Positions 1-11,489 of a stretch of 64,000 bases of DNA are shown here, piece by piece. The stretch covers positions 682,001 through 746,000 of the forward strand of contig RQOL01000861.1 of NCBI GenBank assembly GCA_013076295.1. Reading direction: 5' to 3'. Below the pieces are notes generated by a model. It searched no databases. It was not told the DNA's origin and worked only from the letters and a program-made list of their open reading frames with translations. Positions within the stretch are counted from its first letter, which is position 1. Each line of letters begins with the position of its first letter. Source of the DNA: Sanderia malayensis (lineage: Eukaryota; Cnidaria; Scyphozoa; Semaeostomeae; Pelagiidae). Position numbers and translations under genes: made by a program.

Positions 1-289
1 GGTAACATTCTGTATTTTAATGCCATGGGTAATTTCCCTTTTCATGTATCAGCTGATCTGTTTAGATCAAACGTAAACAAAACAAGGTTTACTATCACTT
101 TCTACGTCACAAAGGCAAATGGGAACGAGTTTCCCTTTCGCCTCTACCTCGTGTGTCGGATATCCTCGATCAAACTCAAACATAGTTTCCAGTATTTAGC
201 TCCATGCACCATGCGATATAGCTCTTTCTGCATTGCATTGCATACGATTGGCACAGGTCTGAGTGAGCGACCCGCCTTGTCGAACAATT

Positions 290-2097
290 ATGCAGACCGT
301 TTCAGTGCCAATATATTCTCAACCAATTAACGAAGATAACTTCATAAAAGATGTGCACTCCAAACGTAAACCAACTGTCTTGAAGGATTTGGAATTTGGT
401 GAAGCAAAGAGACTATGGACTGCAGATTACCTGGAGAAGTCAGTTGGATCATGCCCAGTTAAAGTCCATGTTGCTCCAACATCAAGCATGAACTTTCTTA
501 AGAAGAACTTTCAATATAAGTTAGCGCCCTCATATATGCATATTGCTTTCTATATTCTATACCATAACCACGTACGGGCCTCATTTGTTATTTATTGCTT
601 TTGTGGGGAAGGGGCTAATGTCATGTCTCCCTGCCCTGGTTAAGTCTAGGAGACACAGCACACCATGAATACTCGCATTAAAGCTTGTAAATCCAATTAT
701 ATAGTTATTAATTCTGGTTTATTTTGACTTTAAAATGTCTATCATGTATTTATTTAACAGCATCTAATGATTTTTCTACAGAGCTATGCCTTTTGATGAA
801 TTCATTTCAAGAGCAAGACAAGTTAAACAGACAGATTATTTCTTATGCCCAGTAAGTAGATAGTTGATTGTGTTTACCAAACTGAACAGATAGTTTTGAA
901 CAAGCATTGCCGAATGCTGATTTATATTTTCTTTTCTTAACTGTGCATCAAGTATATTCTTCTGCTTTCTTCCAAAGATCTTCCCATTGTAAGCCTGGCA
1001 ATTTTTTTTCTAATACTTTCTTCAAACTGCAGTTCCTTGAGTTTTTTGTGCATTCGTTATCAGGATGAAAAATATTACTTGAGGTCAATAGCTTCTCGGA
1101 ATCCAAGAAAGGTAAACATAGATCTTTCACCAAAGTATTTGTTACAGATTTACTTAAAATGTTTATTTCTAAAGGTATATTGTACTTTTCTCATTTTTGA
1201 ATAGCCTTGTTCTCAAAATCCTTTTAACGTTGCAGGATGTTGCAGATATACATAAGGATTTTCCTCAAATCGCTGGTGACTTGAATCTTCCATCATTTAT
1301 ATCTGAAGATAAATTCTTTTCAAGTGTTCTCAGGATTGGTTCTGCCAACTTGCAGCTATGGACACACTATGATGTAAGTTCGCATTTAATTGCTTTTTCT
1401 TTATATTACCACAAAGGTAACCAGGGAAAGTGATTCCCTGTTGGCAAAAAATTTGGCTGTATGTCAAGTTTTAGAAATTCATTTCCACCATGAAAATATT
1501 ACACTGGTTGATTTGAAATTGTTTGAAGAATTGGCCAAAGCCTTTGCGAAAATTTTGCATACGAATATATCAAAGAGGTTTAGAAGAAGATTATGAGAAG
1601 ATTATTATTGAAATAGAGATGGTCTCACTTTCACACCACAGGTCATGGATAATGTTCTTATTCAAGTGGCTGGTAGGAAAAGAGTGGTTCTGTTTTGCCC
1701 TAAAGATGCATCAAATCTTTACCTATGTGGTGACAAATCAGAAATTATGGATATAGACAATCCAGATTTCAATAAATACCCAAAGTTTAAGAATGTTGTG
1801 AAACAGGAGTGTATTTTAGAGCAAGGTGATGCATTATTTATTCCTGCACTTTGGTTTCACAATGTAATACCGCAGGAGTTTAGCGTGAGCATTAATATAT
1901 TCTGGAGGCATTTGGATCAATCCTCATATGACAAAAAAGATATTTATGGAAACAAGGATCCTCAACATGCCTCTAATGCTATGCAATTGCTTGAAAAGGG
2001 GGTTAAATTGCTAGATGAACTTCCCGAGGACTATAAAGATTTTTATGCAAGACTAATGGTATCAAGACTTGAAAGTAAATGTTTCCAGCAGAATTGA
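290..2097 (+). CDS. TYW5: tRNA wybutosine-synthesizing protein 5 (JmjC hydroxylase), five exons
   Basis: Exons read as 290-519, 782-851, 1064-1111, 1236-1373 and 1642-2097, all with GT/AG borders and compatible phases, giving 313 aa; vertebrate TYW5 is about 315 aa. The first ATG that matches the family N-terminus is at 290. TYW5 is a Fe(II)/2-oxoglutarate JmjC dioxygenase that hydroxylates the wybutosine side chain at position 37 of tRNA-Phe. The iron ligands are visible: His and Asp in WTHYD at the end of exon 4, and the distal His in PALWFHNV in exon 5. Other family landmarks are NIFWRHL and YGNKDP near the C-terminus. No stop or frameshift interrupts the exons, so the gene looks functional. 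Longer open frames at 1390-1756 are intron sequence. The upstream 289 bases presumably hold promoter and 5'UTR; no TATA box was assigned. Family match is from memory of the vertebrate protein. Confidence 0.93.
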
Positions 2098-2331
2098 GGA
2101 AATTGAATTTAGCCGGAAACTGGACTGAACTTGGACTCGTCTCGATTGGACAAGAGGGATGACGAGGAGAGGACTTGGATGACTGTTAGTACTAAAAGCA
2201 GTAGTCGCCTGAGTCCGCAGGAATTAACCATAGCGAGCCAGCAACATATACATGATTTGTTTAAGCGATAGTTGAGCAGCAATGCTGATGTGGACTGTAA
2301 TATGCATCTTCATACTGTTAAGTCAAAAGAC

Positions 2332-2372
2332 TTGGGGCTTCACAGCTATACTTGAGAGCTGTGAAACCCCAA
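2332..2372. repeat. 16-bp inverted repeat (hairpin) downstream of TYW5
   Basis: Arms 2332-2347 and 2357-2372 pair with one mismatch (TTGGGGCTTCACAGCT against its complement) around a 9-nt loop. It lies 235 bp past the TYW5 stop, so it could be in the 3'UTR. No function is known; a short MITE or a transcribed stem are both possible. Confidence 0.6.
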
Positions 2373-2420
2373 ACATTCCTTTTTTAAAAGATTATTAATT
2401 CAGCTCTTTTATTAAACACA

Positions 2421-2540
2421 TCTGATTACAGCCAGTTACTGCTAATTATGTCAGATTATTGGCTGATTACTAGTAAGTATGGCTAATTCCTGGCTTGTTA
2501 CTGTTGATTCCTGCCGATTGCCGGCTGATTGCTGCTAATT
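2421..2540. repeat. degenerate GCTGATT/GCTAATT short-unit repeat
   Basis: About ten imperfect copies of a 10-14 base unit around GCTGATTACTG / GCTAATTCCTG run through this stretch. It is non-coding. The remaining sequence to 3110 shows no recognisable gene. Confidence 0.45.
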
Positions 2541-3110
2541 CAGGTGAGCTTTTTGTACTAAAGGGCTATTCATATGTGGTGAGCTGGACCACTGAGGTGG
2601 GATAGCCCACCAAAATGAGATCCCGGCTACAATTTGGTAATTTGTATGTAAAGGTATTGCACCACCTGAGCAAAATGTCATATAGAAGTGGCCCAAGTCC
2701 TTACCAAAAAGATTTAAATAACAATATATAGACACCAAGCGTGTTTCAAGAACAGTTCCTTGGATAGAAATACACTCAAAATTTCATCTAAAGTCAAAAA
2801 TATAATTTAAGCCTTATTGTATTTTTATGGTAATAACAAAAAACTGCAAAGAAGTGCTTTAGGAAAATTAAGGCACTTACCCCACGACTTTACACACTCG
2901 TGAGGTAAGTAAAATGCCAATTATTTAAATTTTTCGCACAAAACAACGCAAGTTCTTTCTCGTTGAAAAAGGTACTTTAACGTTCCCAATAATCCAACAT
3001 TATTTCACGTAACTGTCTTGACCTTGAATACCCCCAAAATCAGGTAACTTCTAACTTCTAAGCAGCTTTCAGTTGAACAGAAACTCTGGGAAACATTCAA
3101 GATTTGGCAA

Positions 3111-4100
3111 TCAAGGCTTGCAAAATAACGGATGGAAGGAAAATGGAATGGGGTAGAGTATATTTGAGAAAGATGGTAGGCAGCTGATGGTCGTGAAAAT
3201 GACTACTGTGAACTGTTCCATGTTCAAGTGGCCACCCCACCAGGTTGCTTGGCTTAGGTTAAATTGCCGCTTGATATCTTCTTCCACCAGGCAGTCGTGG
3301 ATTTGCTTGTTCCTCTGCACCTTTAACCCATTTCGTAGCTGCTAAAAAGGTTGAAACGTTGTCTGAATATATCTTTTTTGGTCTCCCTCTTCTTGCTATG
3401 AATCTTTTCAGGATCGTCAGAAATCGCTCTAATGACTGATCCGGCAGCAGCTCAAGCCAAGCGGCGCGTGTCAGGTTGCAGCTAAACAGAACAATGTATG
3501 CTTTCCCTGTTGTTATGCCACTCTTCTTGTAGTACAATTGTCCAAAGTAGTCTAGTTCTATTACAGGGTCGTTCACCGGTTGTATGTTCTTTTTGGAGGC
3601 TTGCTTGTTTCGGGCTTCGTGCAGTAGCATGAAAACGCTTACATCCAACTCAATTGGACGTTAAGGTGAAAAACAATATGTTGAGGCAAAACAGGCGATC
3701 AACCGAAAACAATATGATATGGGATGCAGTTTGTAGACCTGCTTAGGCTGCTTGTCTTGGAAATGCACATATCTGTAGTTGTTGAACCTGTATCTTGATA
3801 TTTCATGTAAATGACAGCAGCATAGTCATTTTGTAAGGCATCACAGATTCCGTCAATTTCAATTTCTTTTTTTCTTGTATTTCATAAAAATGATATCTGG
3901 GTACCTCTGTCTGCGCTCTTTGTTTACATGATTTGATCCATTTATGCCAACAATTTCAGCTCATCTGGTAGCTTTTTGTCCCATTCCACTTTTGTGGTAC
4001 AAGTAGCTTGAAATATCACAGATGAAATTATTCCCAGTAGGTCGAAAACAGGTCAAACTTCATCGCATCCTTGTTGTAATTCCATACAAGTCCGAAAACT
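3111..4100 (-). pseudogene. BEL/Pao retrotransposon pol fragment (A17/RNase H region to integrase core)
   Basis: Read on the minus strand. Around 4080-4100 the translation shows the WNYNKDAMKFDL motif that precedes the Peptidase_A17-type region of BEL pol. 3259-3648 encodes the integrase core: the first catalytic Asp in LDYFGQLYY, a TRAAWLELLPD stretch and the second Asp in RRGRPKKIYSDN. The frame then shifts to 3111-3320, which carries the DIKRQFNLSQATWWGG segment that normally precedes the catalytic Glu. Stops and frame changes break the region, and reverse transcriptase and LTRs are missing. It is a dead, truncated insertion. It abuts a LINE fragment on the high-coordinate side. Confidence 0.8.
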
Positions 4101-4119
4101 TTTTGTTATGTGGTGCCCC

Positions 4120-5040
4120 TCGCTCGGGCCGGTTCTACTAGCAGATACACTATATGACTTCTAAATATACTCTCCATCACCTTGCAGGCATACTTGTTGA
4201 ACTAACTGGTCTGTAATCACCTGCCTTTGATTTTGAACCTTTTAGCTCTTTCTTTTCAATGCCAGGCTTCTTGGGGGCTAGTTGACATTTAACTGCAAAG
4301 TGATCTCAGATTTTCTGCCCCACTGTTACATGCATCACAAGGTTCGACAAAGTCCTTGTATCAACCAGATCTAACATGTAGCCACTCTCATATGTAGCAT
4401 CAAGCTGTATTAAATTATATGTAGATAGAACCTCACCGAATTGAGTTGCCTCGGTATTCTTGTCATCATTGTCATGAATGTTCAAGTCACCAGCAATCTC
4501 TAAGTCTCATGTTCCAGTTTCACGGCTGTCAAGAATTTCCATGAAATCCCCAAAATAGATAGAGATAGGAATAGCCTGTCCATCCTTTGGATTTGTTCCA
4601 GAACGATACATCTGGGATGGGATCAGTCTGTTTACTACAACATTATCATTTGACGACAGCCAAGACTCTGTGATTACCAATAGTCTACACGATTGTCATT
4701 TAATACACGTAATTCTCAATAGATCTACATGTCGTAATTCTGCCACTTTATTCTTTACAGACCTCGCATTTGTTGTGTGAAATGAAAAAGGAGGTCTATG
4801 ATATGATCTATTTGATGTAAGTTTAGCCAGGTTTCTTTTGTTTCTCTATCGAGTCATGCATAATTTTCTGGGCCACATTCTCTCCCACGACGTCACTCTT
4901 ACTGGGAAGACATGAACAGCTCCATTTGGACTTTGCCCTCTGGTGGACTTTGGCCTCCACGGAACTGCACAAACATGGTTTGGGCACCATGAATTATCCG
5001 GATCTGGGTTGCAATGAACATCACCACTGAGCATATTTTT
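4120..5040 (-). pseudogene. CR1-like non-LTR retrotransposon (LINE) fragment, endonuclease to start of RT
   Basis: Minus-strand translation gives, in order: a LSGDVHCNPDP motif (4990-5034) with downstream Cys residues like the N-terminal PHD-type region of CR1/L2 ORF2; NARSVKNKVAELRH and ITESWLSSND, typical of the apurinic-type (EEP) endonuclease; GDLNIHDN and LDLVDTR; a DHF motif near the endonuclease C-terminus; then DYRPVS, which opens CR1-type reverse transcriptase. At least two in-frame stops occur and frames change. The rest of the RT is absent. The element is an old truncated copy. The family call rests on motif order, not on a search. Confidence 0.75.
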
Positions 5041-5535
5041 CTTGCGCTTAACATAAAGACATAAAACATAAAGCCTTCTATCTTGCGCTTAACATAAAGA
5101 CAAATAAAAGGACACGGTGTAGGTTCGTTTTCGTAATGTCGAGTAAAATCAAAATCCTCTATGTTGCTCTTACTGCCGTTTTCACAACGCCAAGACTCTA
5201 ACTGAAAAACGGTAATCTGGCACTGCCTTTCTCTGGCTGGTTGGGGCAATACATCACAAAAACGTAATACAATCAATAACTAATGCTTAATTTATGAGGG
5301 CTACAATATTTCTCACCAAACAAGAATCCTTAAGCAATTGAGAAGGTATGCAGTTTTCATAGCTACCATAACGGCTAATCCTGCTCTTGTAAAATCTTTT
5401 GCTTCTTTAACTTTCCACATCCAAAATCACAGAAGAGGCAGGATGAACGAGGCGCAGTACCCCTTATATAGTCTTTAAAAATGCAATTTTGTAATTAAAA
5501 TCGCAGAGCTCACAACTATAAACCTTCTTAGATGA
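5041..5535. other. gap: no supported gene
   Basis: Contains a short direct duplication: TTGCGCTTAACATAAAGACA occurs at about 5042 and again at about 5083. The minus-strand open frame at 4899-5276 is partly the LINE leader and otherwise unrecognised. No domain was seen. Confidence 0.4.
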
Positions 5536-5539
5536 AATG

Positions 5540-5970
5540 CGAATTCAAAAGTTCTTCATCTTCTTTTTCAGCCATCACTCTTTTGATCTCCATTGCCTTA
5601 GTTGCAGCTTTCCTCTTCGGGCAAAACTTGGTGGGTCTCTCGGATTCAATTCTTTTTGTTCACGTGTTGTATCCGTATCACAAGATAGCTCTAGTGGGTA
5701 CAAATGTTGAATCCCACGTTCCAGGTAGGACTTCCCTGTTCGAACTTTTGCTCCTCTGACCGCTTTGTCTTTTTCTTCTATTCATCATCATCAGGTTCTT
5801 TGCCTATAGGCGTCGGCGACCATGAGTCTCCATCTATCTCTGTCCTTCTATTTGCTGCTCAATATTCCGAGATTCCATTTTCCTCGCTTCCTTTTGTCAT
5901 TCTTGACAATCACAACATCGCCGATCTTGATCGCTGCCGACTTGGTCTTGTGCTTCAGATTGTGTCTGAA
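5540..5970 (-). pseudogene. BEL/Pao pol C-terminus (DUF5641-like) fragment
   Basis: On the minus strand, 5810-5960 reads AAIKIGDVVIVKND and KRGKWNLGIL, the DUF5641-like tail found after integrase in BEL pol. After a stop and frame change, 5540-5760 reads GKSYLERGIQHLYPLEL, which is the usual extreme C-terminus of BEL polyproteins. It could be the 3' end of the BEL copy whose A17/integrase part lies at 3111-4100, separated by the LINE insertion, but continuity was not proven. Confidence 0.7.
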
Positions 5971-6049
5971 GCACAAGACCTTTTGCACACATCTTTGAAT
6001 GCTAGTGCAGAAGAATGCACAGCACAGACTGACTTTAGCATTGGAAATT

Positions 6050-6900
6050 TCATTCCCTTATTTTCCCTTTCATTGTCGACAAGCCTTTATGCTTTCCGAC
6101 GTGCTTATTTTCTCCATCTGTTGACAAGTGGCTTGCAAATTGCAGCAATTTATCAAAACCAATCGTGTCCGTTAATCCTTCTTTCAGGGCTTCTAAATGA
6201 CCCTCAGCACCATGTTCTTTTACAAAGCCAAGACCAACATATTGCAAGGATTTGTTGCCTTCTTTATCAATTGTTTTGATGAGCATGAATTTGTTGTCTT
6301 TCTGTGTTCTGTCCATGGAAGAATCGCAACGAAAAGAAACAGCCAGGCAATTGTCAATATCTTTCTGAAAATTTGGGATACCAGCTTTAACTATGGCTTC
6401 AAGAAGCTCGTGATGACCTGCTGGGATGACATAGTGTAGATCAAATGTTTGAGGCAACATATGGTTGAGGCTGTGCATTCATGTCAAATTGCTGGACAAT
6501 CTCAGATGTCACAACCCTTGATGGCCATGAAAATGCAGAGGAAGTTAACAATTTAGCATCATTGTAGCACATGTGTTATCAATTTTCCAATTTTTTCAGT
6601 AAATTCCCTTTTTTGGGCTTTAGAGATCTTAAACAATGGCACCGTCTCCATTTTCTCTTTACACGAAAGTCCTTTGATTGTCTCTGCCTTGACCGCTTCT
6701 TTATGAGCATTATTTTCAATATGAGAAATCTCTGTTTCCGATCGTGCTTCTGTTCCAGTAACTGTGCAAATTGGTGGAATCCGTCCTGTGTAACATAGCT
6801 TCTTAATGATGTCTGGGTACTTCACACAAACCTCGCATCTAATTCCCTTGGCACAACCACAATTGTCGTACGTCTGCTAGAGATGGTCTCCATACTTGTG
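6050..6900 (-). pseudogene. hAT-like transposase fragment (ZNF862/KIAA1586-like type)
   Basis: Two minus-strand frames. 6559-6825 begins CVKYPDIIKKL when read with the preceding codons, after a Cys-containing stretch that resembles the N-terminal zinc finger of ZNF862/KIAA1586-type genes. 6050-6478 carries AVSFRCDSSMDRTQKDNKF and HLSTDGENKHVGKHKGLS, the DGS-D-T and TTDGE-NTG landmarks of these hAT-derived transposases; the same landmarks recur at 43254-43982. The catalytic C-terminal part is missing and the frame breaks between the two parts. It abuts a BEL 3' end at about 6957. Confidence 0.65.
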
Positions 6901-6957
6901 CTACAAGAGGATTCTTTGGTTCTTTGGCGCTCGCATGGAATGCTGGGAAACCCAACA

Positions 6958-8822
6958 TTCTCCCCCGCTAACTCAGCATGAGTCACACATAAGGCGCGTT
7001 TTCCAGCAGGCGTCCTTCGCAGCAGCACTTTTTGTAATTTTCCAATTTTTGTGTGACACCCATTCTCGAATGATCTTTTTTTAGGTTGTCGTCTTTTATT
7101 AGCACGAGGTCTCCATTTTCAATCTGACCTTCTCCCGTAGACCTGCCTCAATGAAATTCCTAAGGTCGACGAGATACTCGCGTTTCCGACATGGCTTCAC
7201 GGTCCCCAGAAGCCTTTCAAAGTATCCTCCCCACCAGGGTGCCCTCTCCATGTTGAATCTCCATTTGATTCTCCTGTCCATCAAGAAAGACATGAAGGAT
7301 TGATTGTCTGCAAGAGAATTTAAAAATTTAGCTGAAAACTTGAATGTTTTCGTGTTGTCTGTGTTTATAAGTGAAAAGCTCCTAAGAAATGTTGGCCCCG
7401 TTAGATCTGTGACCAAATCTAGATGAATTGCTCTAGAGGTGCAGCATGTATAAAGCACAGTGTAACATTTTTCCATGCCCCCTGATTTTGCTTTCTGGAG
7501 TAATGGTCCTTCAAAATTGATTCCAACGTTAGTGAACGGTGGAACGCCCTCAACTCTGAACACCGGTAAAGACGCTTCTGGCGGCTTATTATATGGTTTA
7601 CCTCGATCACGAATACACTGTAAACATTGACTCAATAACTTTTTCACATACTGTCTTCCTTTAGGAATCCAGAACCTACCACGCAGTTCCGCCAAGGTGC
7701 TCTTAACTCCTAAGTGTCCTACCTTTTTGTGACAGTCAAACACTATCAACTTAGTAAACTCATCATTTCTTGGCAAAATTATTGGATACATAGATGGTGC
7801 TTCCAATTCTGAGTTTCCTAATCTACCTTTACCTATCAACAACTCATTTTCCTCGACAAGCCTAAGTTGAGCCTTAAGTGGATTAAATTCTTTCAATGTC
7901 TGAGCTTCCGCTGTCTGTCCTTCAGCCATATGCATTCCGCTTTTTTGATCTCCGTTACACTCAAGTTCCCGTACGTCCTATCCTGTCTACTACTCCTAAG
8001 ATTCTCAACAAACCGCAATCCGCATAACATATGACGTTACTCTGATAAGTTTTCCTAAGCTGCTAAATCGATTAATGTCAATGATAGCTGATACCGATAC
8101 CCCTGGTTTGCGTTCGTTAGTTGCAATCAAGGCGTTTACCGTTTTCTTCTTTTCTTTATCAGCTTTTTCTAAACCAAAGCAAGGCAATCCGTTGGGCCAA
8201 TGTTTGCTACCCGGTGTTAACCAATTGGGACGTTCCCACCACAATTTACTGCCCACAAGAAAACCAGCTGGGACTCCTCTTGACCCTATACCTGCTGGAT
8301 TGCAAATACCTGCACAATGGGCCCAGTGCTTCTTATTCGTCAACTGCAAATTTTCATTTATCCGATGTTGGACGAATTGTTTCCATTGTGCGTTGTTATT
8401 TATCCAGCATAACACGGTTTTCGAATCAGACCAATACCTACAACCCTCAATCTTTACCTGTGTGCTCAGTGCTTTGTACACTGTGTCCATCAATGTAGAT
8501 AATATGCGGGCAGCCATCAATTCTAGTCTAAGAATAGACAATTCCTTTAAGGGGGCAACCCTCTATTTTGCACAAATGAGACTTGAATATATTCTACCAT
8601 TGATTTCTTACACAAGGTAGACCATAGCACTATATGCTGATTTACTAGCATCAGCAAACCCACGAAGATGACAATTTTCACATCACCTGAGGCTTGTTTG
8701 TAGAGACATCTGGGGATGGAAACTGTCTGCACGTTTCTCAATTCAGTGATCAGTTTATGCCATCTAAGTACTTTGTCTTCTGGAATCTCATCATCCCAAG
8801 AACGTTTCGTAGATAGAAGGGC
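6958..8822 (-). pseudogene. BEL/Pao pol fragment (RNase H, integrase, DUF5641) ending at a putative 3' LTR edge
   Basis: Minus strand. 8740-8822 gives WDDEIPEDKVLRWHKLI; 8547-8741 carries IPRCLYK and, after a frame change, FADASKSAY (A17/RNase H region); 8005-8541 has ELMAARILS and YWSDSKTVLCWINN. 7099-7935 is integrase: the HHCC zinc region (HKKVGHLGVKSTLAELRGRF with LSQCLQC), FTNVGINFEGPL, INTDNTKTF and RAPWWGGYFE. Two in-frame deletions are evident: about 15 residues just before INTDN, and a larger block after YFERLLG that joins directly to REYLVDLR. A DUF5641-like tail follows in another frame down to about 7030. A purine run at 6958-6968 followed by TGTTGGG on the minus strand looks like a polypurine tract and 3' LTR start. 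Confidence 0.8.
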
Positions 8823-8910
8823 GTGATCATGACAAATTTAAAATGACGACGCCCACATTAGCAAAATTTACCAAAATATGTGCAATGATAAAAATCCTTA
8901 AAATAAACTC

Positions 8911-8990
8911 TGTATCGCAGGCTGGAATTTCTTTTCATGTGCACGGCTTGCTGCAATGACATTTTCCGCAGCTTTTTCATTGTGTAACTG
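8911..8990 (-). pseudogene. Harbinger transposase C-terminal scrap
   Basis: About 75 bp are clearly similar to 34990-35067 (shared ATCGCAGGCTGGAATT and TTTTTCATTGTGTAAC-type ends). The minus strand reads LHNEKAAENVIAAS, matching LHNEKVGEDVIAAS of the Harbinger remnant at 34.9 kb, where it sits at the end of the transposase. This is a second, more damaged copy. Confidence 0.55.
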
Positions 8991-10373
8991 TAAAACCACT
9001 TACAAGGGGGTTTCACAAGCGGGTTCAACAATGAAAGTTCAACACATACAGGTTAATATTACTAAAGCAAACTCACAGTTTCTTTCTTGACAGAAGAGTC
9101 TCTGGTACTTCAGTTCTTTTTCTTTAATTTTTCTTTCAAATATATTCTTAACAATCAATTCAGATACTTGTGACGCGGTCACTCAACTACATCTTTACAT
9201 TACCATTACCAACTGAAAGCCAACTAACTAACTAGAAAATCAATGAGGTGGAGTTTATATACCGATATTTCTAATACTTATCTAAAATTACCAAAATAGG
9301 AATAATGTTGCTGAAAGATTATCTTTGACCAATCAAAATAAGTCAAGTCACTGATCTGGTAAAAAATTACGAAATATAAAATCAAAGTTCAACTAAACCA
9401 TAGCAACAGTTCAACTAAAGTTAAACTGTTGCTATGGTTAAACTGTTGCTATAGTTTCAAACATCGTTGTTTTGTTCTTTCACAACATAACTCCCAAACG
9501 TTTTGCTGATTAGCCAAAAAATTGCCTTTCCTCATTATTGCCACCAGCGGGAAATTCCCATAGTGCGGAAAAGTTGCCAACCTTCCTCCGGCCAACAGAA
9601 TCTGCCAAAGAACCTTCCTCACATTTCGTGAACAAAAATGGGCGTGATCAGTAATTATGGGCAGGGTTTTTGTAAAGCGGCAATCATGCCAAATATTGTC
9701 TTTGTTGAAACACAGTGAAAAGTATACTGAAAGAGGTAATACAATCAAATTTTCGATTCATTTTCCCTTCAGAGTTCGAGTAAGCGGATGTCAACTGTAT
9801 GTAGGTAGTTTTAAGAGATTTTACCTCTTTTGTTCCTAATGGAAGTCAATCCCATACCTTCGAAATTGGTGTAATTTTTTAACTTGATAAAACGACGGAT
9901 TCTCGGATCTACCATTTACTGATTATTTATGTCGTCAAAATGTTATGAACCTGTAAGCTCAGGCATTTAAGCCTTTGCGAAGGTTAGAACACAGGAAAAG
10001 AATGCCCAAAATATATTTCTATCTGATTCGATTCGAAGCGAAACTCTACAACTCAATCAGTTAACATTCAGCAAGATCAACAAAAAAGGGAAAATAGTCC
10101 CTCGCTGGCACGTGCGTCCGCAATGTCTCCTGGGACCGTCCGGCGGTCAGGGGGTAAAATCATGTTACAAGACATGCATGGGGGTAATGTTACAACCATT
10201 ACAATAACAACTAAAGAATAAGTATATGTCCAGTTTTCTCATAACCTCACAAACCTAACTATTTTTTGTTTATCTAGAACGATAACAATGTAAGCCGGGA
10301 CTGTGTCAATGACTGTGTTAACTAATATTTTGTAAAGCTAAAACCAAGGTACTCGAGCAGACTGTCCTTTCAA
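8991..10373. other. gap: AT-rich, no supported gene
   Basis: No coding region was recognised. It contains a perfect inverted repeat at 9396-9439 and a GC-richer patch near 10100-10200 that may belong to an LTR or other repeat. Open frames here show no domain. Confidence 0.4.
9396..9439. repeat. perfect 16-bp inverted repeat
   Basis: AACCATAGCAACAGTT at 9396-9411 is exactly complementary to 9424-9439 around a 12-nt loop. Partial further copies follow (GTTAAACTGTTGCTATAG) and precede. It may be the tip of a foldback or MITE. Confidence 0.6.
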
Positions 10374-10660
10374 TCACGAAATAAGAACAGATTCTGGCTT
10401 ATTTGACCGAGTTATGAAATGCCAGCTCTTTTTTCCTGTGAAATGCCTGTCCAAAGCAGACTCGAGAAGGTCATCGGCAGCATATAGGGGTGGGCCATTC
10501 CAATGAATCATTGCTTCTTCACCGACCACATAAATTACCTTGAAGTGTCCAAGTTCTTCTGAGAAACAGTTAGAATGCGGTAATGCAGAAACGATCGGGT
10601 GACATCCAAAAAATCTGTGATTTCTTCTCATACACTGGGCGGCGAAAACGTCCTCCAGTC
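10374..10660 (-). pseudogene. unrecognised transposase-like C-terminal fragment
   Basis: The 85-codon minus-strand frame includes NGPPLYAADDLLESALDRHF followed by GKKSWHFITRSNKPES. It has the look of a conserved protein tail and lies in the same orientation as the hAT-like fragment at 11490-12310, from which it may be separated by a Gypsy piece. No family was assigned with confidence. Confidence 0.35.
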
Positions 10661-10789
10661 GAGGGTACCGTCATATCATGGGTGATGTAACCAATACGAA
10701 GATGTAACCAATACAAATAGGAGTCCTTTCTCAACAAAACATGGCATATATAGTTCTGAGTCATTTCTCAACTAAACTCGCTAAATACA

Positions 10790-11230
10790 AACATTTTATT
10801 TTCGGTTGTACGTTTCCAGCAACTTGTTAGGAAAATATTTATCGTCCATCCAAGGCGATTCTCCACTCCTTTTCTTCTTTTTTTCCCAAGCATTTGCTCG
10901 TACAGCGAGATCCCAATTGGTCAGCCATTCTGTAATATCTTCCTTGTCTTCACCGTGAAATCACTTTATCTCTATTACCGATCTTCTGGGTTTTATGAGT
11001 TCTGCATTCTCCTTTGATCGAGTTTCGGGTAGACTTCGTACTTGTAATCCTCTGGGGTCATTCTCCATTGGTCCTGTCCCTGTCTGATATCGAAAGAGAT
11101 GTTGCAGCATTTCGTTGGAATCTTCCCCTCCTGTTGTGACCAGATCAAAATTGTGTGTCTGTGATCTGCCTTCCTCCATCTCTCTTTCCATTTCTGATTA
11201 TGATTTCCTTTTATGACCCACACTGGCCAC
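10790..11230 (-). pseudogene. Ty3/Gypsy-type gag fragment with primer-binding site
   Basis: Minus strand: a gag-like reading ends RRSVIEIK, then a TGA stop, then FHGEDKEDITEWLTNWDLAV in the same frame, the usual opening of a Gypsy capsid domain, followed by a lysine-rich end near 10800. At 11222-11232 the minus strand reads TGGTGGCCAGT directly after an LTR ending TGACA, the expected position and form of a primer-binding site. Only the start of gag survives. Confidence 0.6.
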
Positions 11231-11234
11231 CAAA

Positions 11235-11423
11235 TGTCACGATCTGACTAAATTCTATAAAGGAAATCCAATAGATACCACAATTTATAATACGAATTCA
11301 TATATATCTTTTTACTCAAATCACAAAAAATCAATTTTTACTTCAACCTTCTCGTTTTTCTCCTTCTTCCTTTTTTCTTAAGTCGCGATCAAAAGACTTT
11401 ACAAACCGCAAAACCTCAACACA
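11235..11423 (-). repeat. putative 5' LTR of the gag fragment
   Basis: On the minus strand it would run from TGTGTTGAGG to TCGTGACA, next to the primer-binding site. No second LTR was found in the window, so the outer edge is a guess. Confidence 0.4.
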
Positions 11424-11489
11424 ATAAGCTACAAATACGTCACAGAGCTTCTTTTCTTAAAAACATATGTAGAACTTTCGTCGTTGATA

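Noticed and set aside
25..330. Open frame upstream of TYW5
   Set aside because: It overlaps the TYW5 start in another frame, has no domain and looks like upstream or 5'UTR sequence.
1390..1756. Open frames between TYW5 exons 4 and 5
   Set aside because: Exon 4 ends at a clear donor at 1374 and the family sequence resumes at 1642; the frames are intron or off-frame exon.
5704..6279. 191-codon plus-strand frame
   Set aside because: It is antisense to the BEL C-terminus and the hAT-like fragment, both recognisable on the minus strand.
8075..8620. 181-codon plus-strand frame
   Set aside because: Shadow of the BEL RNase H region on the other strand.
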